Below are positions 31,805 through 38,337 of a DNA stretch of 64,000 nt, one piece after another; position 1 is the stretch's first letter, and every line of letters starts with the position of its first letter. Location: positions 620,001 through 684,000 of the forward strand of contig JAXLRM010000004.1 in assembly GCA_046331095.1 (NCBI GenBank). Direction: 5' to 3'. The position numbers and the translations under genes were made by a program. The notes below the pieces were generated by a model, which was not told the DNA's origin, did not search any database, and worked only from the letters and a program-made list of their open reading frames with translations. This DNA is from JAIBAC01 sp046331095 (GTDB lineage: Bacteria > Actinomycetota > Acidimicrobiia > UBA2766).

Positions 31805-32014
31805 GAACGCGGGCGGTTTGGCGTGTCGGTGGTATGGGTTGCCCGCGTTTGTGGGGGTCGGGCCCTCGAACGCGGGCGGTTTGGCGTGTCGGTGGTATGG
31901 GTTGCCCGCGTTTGTGGGGGTCGGGCCCTCGAACGCGGGCGGTTTGGCGTGTCGGTGGTATGGGTTGCCCGCGTTTGTGGGGGTCGGGCCCTCGAACGCG
32001 GGCGGTTTGGCGTG
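31805..32014 (+). repeat. Family A palindromic repeat array (three full units and one truncated)
   Basis: Three virtually identical 63-bp units carry left arms GAACGCGGGC at 31805, 31868 and 31931, right arms GCCCGCGTTT, and the core GGTTTGGCGTGTCGGTGG. A fourth unit starts at 31994 and stops abruptly at about 32014 after GGTTTGGCGTGT. The break coincides with the first arm of the operator-like palindrome of the next gene. The 63-bp period keeps reading frames open, producing spurious ORFs. Confidence 0.9.
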
Positions 32015-32049
32015 TGAGACAAAGAGCGTGATATCGTCTCAGTGTCTCA
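32015..32049. promoter_or_regulatory. Operator-like palindrome before the second TetR gene
   Basis: TGAGACA (32015-32021) and TGTCTCA (32043-32049) form a perfect inverted repeat with 21 nt between. An extra GTCTCA half-site is at 32036-32041. TATCGT at 32032-32037 could be the -10 box. The arrangement suggests autoregulation by the TetR protein whose ATG overlaps the right arm. Confidence 0.6.
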
Positions 32050-32702
32050 TGGGTGTCACTCGACCGGATGTCATCGCCGACGACGTGCTCGCCGGCCTCG
32101 TTGCAGATGTGGATTCTGCTCTCGCAGGCCGCATCGTCGACGCCGCGCTCGCGTGCTATGCCCGATCGGGCGTGACCGCGACGACGGTCAACCAGATCGC
32201 GGCAGAGGCGGGGGTCTCGCGGGCGACGCTGTACCGCACCTTCGACGGCCGGGCGGGCATCGAGCTCGCGGTCGTGCGGCGCGAGGCGCTGGCGTTCCTC
32301 GCCGCCGTCGACGTGCGGCTGCGTCGGGCTCGATCGCTCGAAGACGTCGTCGTGGCGGCCTTCGTCGACGCCGAGGCGGTCCGGCGTGGCCACGCCGTCC
32401 TGCGCCTGATGCTCGAGGTCGAGCCAGAGCTCGTCCTGCCCACGCTGATGGGACCGTCGAGCCCCGTGCTCGACGTCGGTGCGGCGTTCCTCGTCCCCCA
32501 CGTCGTCGAGCACGCGGCGGACCACCCCCTCGCAGCCGGCGATCCCCGGCGCTTCGCCGAGTGGGTCGTGCGCGTCGGCGCGAGCTACCTCGTGAACCCG
32601 TCACCCCACGTCCACTTCGGCGACGAGGCCTCCGTCAGGCGTTTCGTCGCCGACCAGTTCTTCGCCAACCGTCATGGAACCCGAGAGAGGAGCAAACAGT
32701 GA
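32049..32702 (+). CDS. TetR family transcriptional regulator (diiron protein operon)
   Basis: This 217-residue TetR-type regulator has an HTH at about residues 28-70 (DAALACYARSGVTATTVNQIAAEAGVSRATLYRTFDGRAG) and a helical ligand-binding C-terminal domain. The ATG at 32049 is the first start after the repeat array; the frame stays open upstream only because the 63-bp repeat is a multiple of three. The start codon overlaps the right arm of a TGAGACA/TGTCTCA palindrome, probably its own operator. The stop overlaps the start of the diiron protein gene (GTGA), so the regulator and the enzyme form one operon. The ligand is unknown. Confidence 0.9.
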   Translation: MGVTRPDVIADDVLAGLVADVDSALAGRIVDAALACYARSGVTATTVNQIAAEAGVSRATLYRTFDGRAGIELAVVRREALAFLAAVDVRLRRARSLEDVVVAAFVDAEAVRRGHAVLRLMLEVEPELVLPTLMGPSSPVLDVGAAFLVPHVVEHAADHPLAAGDPRRFAEWVVRVGASYLVNPSPHVHFGDEASVRRFVADQFFANRHGTRERSKQ

Positions 32703-33784
32703 CCGACGCGATCCAAGCCGCCGCCGACACGTCCGCCACCGAGCTCGACCAACTGGTGCAGACCGTCTCGCCCGAGGAGCGGGCCGAGGTACTCCACGTG
32801 GTCGACAGCGCCAAGGACACCATCTTCACGTGGGACTACGGCCAGTCCCGGGAGCCCCTGGTCAAGCTGTACGAGAAGGCCAAGACCGGCCAGTGGAACG
32901 CGTCGACCGATGTCGACTGGTCGATAGAGGTCGACGTCGAACGTGATGCCGCCACCGGCGTCGACCCGTGGGCGATGCAGGACCTCACGGGGACCCCGCT
33001 CGAGAAGTTCAACGAGGCCGACCACCTCCGGCTCGCGGTGGCGAGCCAGAACTGGCTCCTGAGCCAGTTCATGCACGGCGAGCAGGGCGCCCTGATCTGC
33101 ACGTCCCAGATCGTCGAGACCGTCCCGTGGATCGACGCCAAGTACTACGCCGCGACCCAGGTGATGGACGAGGCCCGCCACGTCGAGGTCTTCGCCCGCT
33201 ACATGGAGGAGAAGCTCGGCGGGATCATGCCGATCAACCTCCACCTGCGCGCACTGCTCGACGCGATCGTGACCGACTCGCGCTGGGACATGACCTACCT
33301 CGGCATGCAGATCATGGTCGAGGGACTCGCGCTCGCGGCGTTCGGCTTCATCCGCCAGGTCACCCAGGAGCCGCTCCTCAAGGACATCCTGAAGTACGTG
33401 ATGTCCGACGAGGCGCGGCATGTCGCGTTCGGTGTGCTCTCGCTCAAGGAGGTCTACACCGACATGAGCGCCGCGGAGCTGCGCGAGCGCCAGGAGTTCG
33501 CGTACGAGGCCGCGATGCACATGCGCAATCGCTTCGCCATGCAAGAGGTGTGGGAGGAGCTCGGGCTGCCGGTGCGCGACATGTGCGAGCTCGTCCTCGC
33601 GAACCCGATGCAGGCGGAGTTCCGCAAGATGTTGTTCTCCAAGATCGTCCCGAACCTCAAGAAGCTCGGTCTGCTCACCGGGTGGCTGCGCGACCGCTTC
33701 GCCGAACTCGGCGTCCTCCAGTTCGAGGACTGGGCCGACACCGGCGAGGAGTACGAGGTGATGCAGGCAGCACCCAGCGGCTGA
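32699..33784 (+). CDS. Ferritin-like diiron (R2/AurF-like) oxygenase-type protein
   Basis: This 361-residue four-helix-bundle protein has a complete carboxylate-bridged diiron ligand set. The ligands are Glu in HGEQGAL, E-x-x-H in QVMDEARHVEVFARY, Glu in IMVEGLALAAF and E-x-x-H in VMSDEARHVAFGVL. The layout fits ferritin-like oxygenases of the AurF/R2-like type, which oxidise amino groups, fatty acids or other hydrophobic substrates. The real substrate is unknown. There is no signal peptide. The GTG at 32699 overlaps the stop of the TetR gene, so its expression is probably controlled by that regulator. Its place after an MCE lipid-import operon hints at a lipid or xenobiotic substrate; this is inference. 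Confidence 0.8.
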   Translation: MTDAIQAAADTSATELDQLVQTVSPEERAEVLHVVDSAKDTIFTWDYGQSREPLVKLYEKAKTGQWNASTDVDWSIEVDVERDAATGVDPWAMQDLTGTPLEKFNEADHLRLAVASQNWLLSQFMHGEQGALICTSQIVETVPWIDAKYYAATQVMDEARHVEVFARYMEEKLGGIMPINLHLRALLDAIVTDSRWDMTYLGMQIMVEGLALAAFGFIRQVTQEPLLKDILKYVMSDEARHVAFGVLSLKEVYTDMSAAELRERQEFAYEAAMHMRNRFAMQEVWEELGLPVRDMCELVLANPMQAEFRKMLFSKIVPNLKKLGLLTGWLRDRFAELGVLQFEDWADTGEEYEVMQAAPSG

Positions 33785-33862
33785 GTCCGACGTGGGGACC
33801 CAGATGGGCGCGTGGAGAGATGTCTCCCGGGCTTCGGAGTCCACGGCGGTCAGGCCGGCAAC

Positions 33863-33966
33863 GTTGGAGCATGACGCGGCCAGGGAGAGGGGTTTGGAGC
33901 ACCACGCGGCCATATGTGGCCGCCAGGTGCTCCAACCCCCCGAACTTGGCCGCCAGGAGCTCCAAG
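33863..33966 (+). repeat. Family D nested palindromic repeats
   Basis: Two direct copies of the type TTGGAGCA-x2-ACGCGGCCA start at about 33864 and 33894. Two inverted copies of the type TTGGCCGCCAGG-x-GCTCCAA follow (from about 33917 and 33946). The order is forward, forward, reverse, reverse, so the segment can fold as two nested stems or a cruciform, with CCATATG near the centre. It lies between the diiron gene and dapA. Confidence 0.75.
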
Positions 33967-34030
33967 CCCCGCTGGTGGCGCTCGCCGCCGCAGATCCGGA
34001 GGCCACCGGGGTGGGCCATGAGCGCCTCGC

Positions 34031-34042
34031 TATCCTGGCCTG
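34031..34042 (+). promoter_or_regulatory. dapA -10 box (leaderless arrangement)
   Basis: TATCCT at 34031-34036 is followed by 6 nt and the dapA ATG at 34043. No Shine-Dalgarno sequence is present. Confidence 0.5.
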
Positions 34043-34930
34043 ATGCAGGGAAGCTTCGGTGACGTCGTCACCGCGATGATCACCCCGTTCGAGGCGGACG
34101 GCGGCCTCGATCTCGACGGCGCCGCCCGCCTCGCCACCCACCTCCTCGACAACGGCAACGACGCCCTCGTGGTGTCGGGCACCACCGGCGAGTCACCGAC
34201 CCTCGGCCACGGCGAGAAGCTCGACCTCTTCCGCGTGACCGTCGAGGCTGCCGCAGGCCGGGGCAAAGTCGTGGCCGGTACGTCCTCGTACGACACCGCC
34301 GAGTCGGTTCGCCTCACCGAGGAGGCAACCGCAGCAGGCGTGGACGGGATCCTCGCCGTGACGCCGTACTACAGCCGCCCGCCCCAGCGCGGGCTCGTCG
34401 CCCATTTCCGGGCGATCGCAGACGCCACCGACAAGCCGGTCCTGCTCTACGACATCCCCGGCCGGACCGGCTGCGCGATCGAGACGGGCACCTACGAAGC
34501 CCTCGGCGACCACCCACGCATCGTCGGCGTGAAGGACGCCACGGGATCGGCGGCGCACGTCTGCGAAGTGCTCGCCACATGCGGGGAGTCCTTCGAGGTG
34601 TACTCGGGCGACGACGCGATGACCTTGCCGTTCCTGGCGGTGGGAGCGTGTGGCGTCATCAGCGTCGCCGGACATGTCGCCGCCACCCAGATCGGCGACA
34701 TGATCCACGCGTTCGCGGCGGGCGACGTCGCCGGTGCCCGCAAGCGCCACATGGAACTGCTCCCGCTGTTCCGGATCCTCTTCGCCGACGCGTCGCCGAT
34801 CCCGGTCAAGGCCGCCGTCGCGATGGCCGGCCTCCCCGCCGGACCGGTGCGCCCCCCGCTCGCGCCGATCGAGGCTGCCCTCGCCGAGCGCCTGCGCGCC
34901 GTGCTCGGCCCGTACCTGGGCGACGCGTGA
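34043..34930 (+). CDS. dapA: 4-hydroxy-tetrahydrodipicolinate synthase
   Basis: DapA condenses pyruvate with aspartate semialdehyde, the first committed step to diaminopimelate and lysine. The 295-residue TIM-barrel protein has VTAMITPF, VVSGTTGESPTLGHGEKL (substrate-binding Thr-Thr), VTPYYSRPPQRGL, LLYDIPGRTG with catalytic Tyr136, and VGVKDATG with the Schiff-base Lys164. SGDDAMTLPFLAVGACGVISV follows. The length is normal. It appears to have its own leaderless promoter after the family D repeats, and its stop overlaps the rnj start (GTGA). The dapA-rnj pair is common in Actinomycetota. Confidence 0.97.
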   Translation: MQGSFGDVVTAMITPFEADGGLDLDGAARLATHLLDNGNDALVVSGTTGESPTLGHGEKLDLFRVTVEAAAGRGKVVAGTSSYDTAESVRLTEEATAAGVDGILAVTPYYSRPPQRGLVAHFRAIADATDKPVLLYDIPGRTGCAIETGTYEALGDHPRIVGVKDATGSAAHVCEVLATCGESFEVYSGDDAMTLPFLAVGACGVISVAGHVAATQIGDMIHAFAAGDVAGARKRHMELLPLFRILFADASPIPVKAAVAMAGLPAGPVRPPLAPIEAALAERLRAVLGPYLGDA

Positions 34931-36591
34931 GCGAACCCGTAAGTCTCATCTTCCTCGGCGGCGTCGGCGAGATCGGCCGCAACTGCTTCTGCATCGAGAT
35001 CTCCGGCAGGCTGCTCGTCGTCGACTGCGGCCTCATGTTCCCGACCGAGGACATGCCCGGTGTCGACCTGGTCCTACCCGACCTCGGCTACCTCGAGGAA
35101 CGTGCCGGCGACCTCGAGGCGGTGCTGCTCACCCACGGCCACGAGGACCACATCGGAGCACTTCCGTTCCTGCTGGAGCGTGTAGAGGTGCCGGTGTACG
35201 GAACCGAACTGACCGTGGGGATGGTCGGACAGAAGCTCGCGGAGCGCAAGGTCGCAGACCGGACCACGCTCGTCGCGTTCGCCGACGGCGAGACGGTGCA
35301 GTGCGGGCCGTTCCGGTTCACGGCGATCCCGGTCACGCACTCGGTGCCCCACGGTGTAGGCATCGCGTTCGACACACCACAGGGCACGATCGTGCACACG
35401 GGCGACTTCAAGCTCGACCTGACGCCCGTCGACGGGCGCCGCACCGACGTGTCGACCTTCGGGGAGCTCGGCAAGAAGGGCGTGCGCCTGCTCCTGTCGG
35501 ATTCGACCAACGCCGAGGTGCCCGGAGTGACCGGGTCGGAGCGACTCGTGGGGGACTGGCTCCTCGACCTCTTCAGCCGCCACGACGACAGCCGTATCGT
35601 ATGTGCGTGTTTCGCGAGCCACCTGCACCGGGTACAGCAGGTGTGCGACGCGGCCCTCGCCTACGGCCGCAAGATCGCGTTCCTGGGACGATCGATGCTC
35701 GCCAACACGGCGCTCGCCCGCGAGCTCGGCCTCCTCGACGTCCCCGAGTCCGCGATCGTCGACATCTCCGAGGTCGAGCAGTACCCGCCCGAACAGATCT
35801 GCATCGTCTGCACCGGCAGCCAGGGGGAGCCGCTCGCGGCACTGAGCCTGATGGCCGCGGGCGAGCACCGCTCCGTCTCGATCTCCGACGACGACACCGT
35901 CGTGTTCAGCTCCAGCCCGATCCCCGGCAACGAGATGAACGTGCACCGTGCCATCGACGGCCTCACCCGCCACGGTGCCGAGGTCGTGCACTCGGGCACG
36001 TCACGTGTCCACGTGTCGGGCCACGCCGCGGCCCAGGAGCTCGAGATGATGTTGTCGCTCACGCGGCCGGAGTTCTTCGTCCCCGTCCACGGCGAGTACC
36101 GCCACCTCAAGGCGCATGCGCGCCTGGCGCAGGCGCTCGGCGTCGCGGAGGACAACGTCGTGATAGCCGAGGACGGTGACGTCGTGGTCATCGACGACGA
36201 CGGAGTGCACCTCGCCGAGGACCGCGCCCCGGGCGGCTACGTCTACGTGGACGGTTCCGGTGTCGGCGACGTCAACGCCGGGGTCCTGCGCGATCGCCAG
36301 GTCCTCTCCGACGACGGTGTCCTCATCGCGGTTGTCGGCGTCGACAGCCGCAACGGCGCGATCGTGCGTGGGCCCGAGATCATGTCGCGAGGATTCCTCG
36401 ATCCGGATGCATCGGAGGAGTTCGCCAAGGAAGCCGCAGGCGCAGTGCGCCGCTCCATCGAGGCCGCCGCGGCCGAGGGCGCCCTCGACCACACCACGCT
36501 GTCGCGCCACGTGCGCCAGTCCCTGAGCCGGTTCGCCAACAAGCGCACTCGCCGCCGCCCCATGGTGTTCCCCCTCGTGATCGAGCTGTGA
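34927..36591 (+). CDS. rnj: Ribonuclease J
   Basis: RNase J is a metallo-beta-lactamase/beta-CASP ribonuclease with endo- and 5'-exonuclease activity in mRNA decay and rRNA processing. The 554-residue protein has IFLGGVGEIGRN near the start, the zinc motif THGHEDH (69-75), GDFKLD and DSTNAEVPGVTGSE. The beta-CASP motifs include SGHAAAQELEMM, and FVPVHGEYRHLKAHA follows. The C-terminal domain has a basic end (KRTRRRP). The GTG at 34927 overlaps the dapA stop. The TGA stop ends at 36591, directly abutting the stop of the convergent serine hydrolase gene. Confidence 0.97.
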   Translation: MSEPVSLIFLGGVGEIGRNCFCIEISGRLLVVDCGLMFPTEDMPGVDLVLPDLGYLEERAGDLEAVLLTHGHEDHIGALPFLLERVEVPVYGTELTVGMVGQKLAERKVADRTTLVAFADGETVQCGPFRFTAIPVTHSVPHGVGIAFDTPQGTIVHTGDFKLDLTPVDGRRTDVSTFGELGKKGVRLLLSDSTNAEVPGVTGSERLVGDWLLDLFSRHDDSRIVCACFASHLHRVQQVCDAALAYGRKIAFLGRSMLANTALARELGLLDVPESAIVDISEVEQYPPEQICIVCTGSQGEPLAALSLMAAGEHRSVSISDDDTVVFSSSPIPGNEMNVHRAIDGLTRHGAEVVHSGTSRVHVSGHAAAQELEMMLSLTRPEFFVPVHGEYRHLKAHARLAQALGVAEDNVVIAEDGDVVVIDDDGVHLAEDRAPGGYVYVDGSGVGDVNAGVLRDRQVLSDDGVLIAVVGVDSRNGAIVRGPEIMSRGFLDPDASEEFAKEAAGAVRRSIEAAAAEGALDHTTLSRHVRQSLSRFANKRTRRRPMVFPLVIEL

Positions 36592-38121
36592 CTACCTGCG
36601 GCGACCGCGCAGCACTGCGCGGGCGGCCAGGAGGCCGGCCGCGACGGCCGTGCCGCGGCGAACGTGCGACGCGTACGTGCGTGTGCCGGTAGGGCAACGC
36701 ACGAGGCGGAACGGGCACGGCACGAAGCCGGTGTTGACCGCGTCGACGGCGCCGGATGAGTCCCTCGAGAAGACGAACGGCAGCACGTACCCGCCGTAGG
36801 AGACGCTGTAGGCATCGGGATCGGCGGGTGTGGCTCCGTAGAGGCGCAGGCCGGCGCGGAACGGGCCGACGGGGGCGCGTGCGACGAGATGGTCGCCGGC
36901 GTCGAGGACCTCGATCTCCCCCCCGAGGTAGTGGAGGGCTCTCATGTTGGTCCCCAAGCCCGGAGCGGGCCGGTACACGCCGGCCTTGTCGGTCCATGAG
37001 TCGGGCCGCCCGGATCCGTCGAAGTCCGACGCCGCGGGCGTGACAGCGGGATCCTCGGTCCCCACGATCCGGCGCAGTACGGCGCTCGCCACGTGTCCGC
37101 CCCCGAAGAACGCCGACGGCAGCACTCCGCGGTTCAGGAGCACCGCGACCCCGACGCCGGCGCCGGGGGCGAGCACCAAGCCCGTGGAGAAACCCGGCAC
37201 GGTGCCGCCGTGGCCGGCAGTGAACGTCGAGTCGATCCCGTCGAGCCACCATGACAAGCCGACCTTGGGCAGGCGCGGGTCGATGCCGAACTGCGGAGTC
37301 ATCATCAACCGCGCGGTGTCGCGCGTGAGGAGTCGGCCATCGCCTGCAGCTGCCCACAGCACCCCGCCTGCGTAGGCTGCCATGTCCGAGATGGTGGCGT
37401 GGGCGCCGCCTGCCGGTAGGGCGGCGATGTCGAACGGCCGCGTCGGTGCCGCGACGCCGCGCCGCCCCCGGTATCCGGTGGCGAGCGTGGCGTCGACGTC
37501 CGCGTCGCGCGCCAGTGACGCGCCCGACATGGACAGAGGTCCGAAGACCCCGTCGCCGAGCAACTCCCCGAAGGGCTGTCCCGTGACGTTCTCCGCGACC
37601 ATGCCGAGCAGGGTGAAGCCGACGTTGGAGTAGGCCCACTTCGTGCCGGGGGGCACCTCGGCCACCACGCCGTCGGCGACGAGGTCACGCAGCGAGGGCA
37701 TCTCCGTACCCGGCCGGCTCGCCCCCAGTGCCCGCAGCGGGTGCCGCGTGCTGCGCCAAGAGGGGAACTCGCCGATACCCGACGTGTGCGTGAGCAGGTG
37801 GCGGATCGTGACCGCCTCCGCGCCGGGTTCGCGCTGTCGGACCTCGATCCCCTTGAGGTGCGCGTCCACGGGATCGTCGAGCCCCAGGAGGCCACGCTCG
37901 ACGAGCTGCAGCACCGCGATCGTGGTCATCGTCTTGGTGACCGACCCGATCCGGAAGCGCGTGGTGGTGTCGACGGGCCTCCTCGTGGCGATGTCGGCCC
38001 AGCCGTAGCAGCGCACCAGCGGCGGACCTTCGGGATGCACGACTGCGACCGCCGCGCCGGGGGCGTCGAGGGCGGCAAGGTGGGGACACACGACCGCGTC
38101 GAGTTCCTCTGGTTCGATCAT
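36592..38121 (-). CDS. Serine hydrolase, beta-lactamase/class C PBP-like
   Basis: This 509-residue protein has the class C beta-lactamase fold used by esterases, D-aminopeptidases and PBP-like enzymes. The catalytic motifs are SVTK (Ser60 to Lys63), Y-S-N at about 165-167 (WAYSNVGFTLLGMVAE), and H-G-G near 313 (FTAGHGGTVPGFS) in the third position. No signal peptide is evident at the chosen ATG (MIEPEELDAVV), so it may be cytosolic. The C-terminal 150 residues form an extra domain seen in several related hydrolases. The substrate is unknown. It is divergent from ftsK and ends with its TAG immediately next to the rnj stop, so the two transcripts converge without a spacer. Confidence 0.88.
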   Translation of the reverse strand: MIEPEELDAVVCPHLAALDAPGAAVAVVHPEGPPLVRCYGWADIATRRPVDTTTRFRIGSVTKTMTTIAVLQLVERGLLGLDDPVDAHLKGIEVRQREPGAEAVTIRHLLTHTSGIGEFPSWRSTRHPLRALGASRPGTEMPSLRDLVADGVVAEVPPGTKWAYSNVGFTLLGMVAENVTGQPFGELLGDGVFGPLSMSGASLARDADVDATLATGYRGRRGVAAPTRPFDIAALPAGGAHATISDMAAYAGGVLWAAAGDGRLLTRDTARLMMTPQFGIDPRLPKVGLSWWLDGIDSTFTAGHGGTVPGFSTGLVLAPGAGVGVAVLLNRGVLPSAFFGGGHVASAVLRRIVGTEDPAVTPAASDFDGSGRPDSWTDKAGVYRPAPGLGTNMRALHYLGGEIEVLDAGDHLVARAPVGPFRAGLRLYGATPADPDAYSVSYGGYVLPFVFSRDSSGAVDAVNTGFVPCPFRLVRCPTGTRTYASHVRRGTAVAAGLLAARAVLRGRRR

Positions 38122-38168
38122 CGCCAGATGCTGCCACGCTCGGCAGACCCGCGTGCGCCGTCGGAGCG

Positions 38169-38215
38169 ACGTGCGCGCGTGGGTGACCAGGGGGTGGTGC
38201 GTGACGCGCGCACGT
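38169..38215. repeat. Inverted repeat between serine hydrolase and ftsK
   Basis: ACGTGCGCGCGT (38169-38180) and ACGCGCGCACGT (38204-38215) are perfect 12-bp inverted copies around 23 nt. The element lies in the divergent promoter region. It could be a hairpin or a regulator site. Confidence 0.6.
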
Positions 38216-38253
38216 GGGGGGCGGGGCATCCGGGTGGCAGGTGCTGGTCCTGG

Positions 38254-38259
38254 TACCCT
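38254..38259 (+). promoter_or_regulatory. Possible ftsK -10 box
   Basis: TACCCT lies 78 nt before the ftsK start and fits the actinobacterial TANNNT pattern. No clear -35 element is seen. It is offered because it is the only such box in the gap on this strand. Confidence 0.3.
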
Positions 38260-38337
38260 CTGGGCCGCAGCCCTGCGGGCGGGAGCAGGTCGGGGCAGCA
38301 CGAGCAAGACGCGCCGTGCGACACCTGGGAGCCCCGC

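Noticed and set aside
31779..32048. Open reading frame giving a 90-residue repetitive N-terminal extension to the second TetR protein
   Set aside because: The extension is a translation of the 63-bp family A array, which is open only because 63 is a multiple of three. A clear ATG at 32049 fits the TetR family length.
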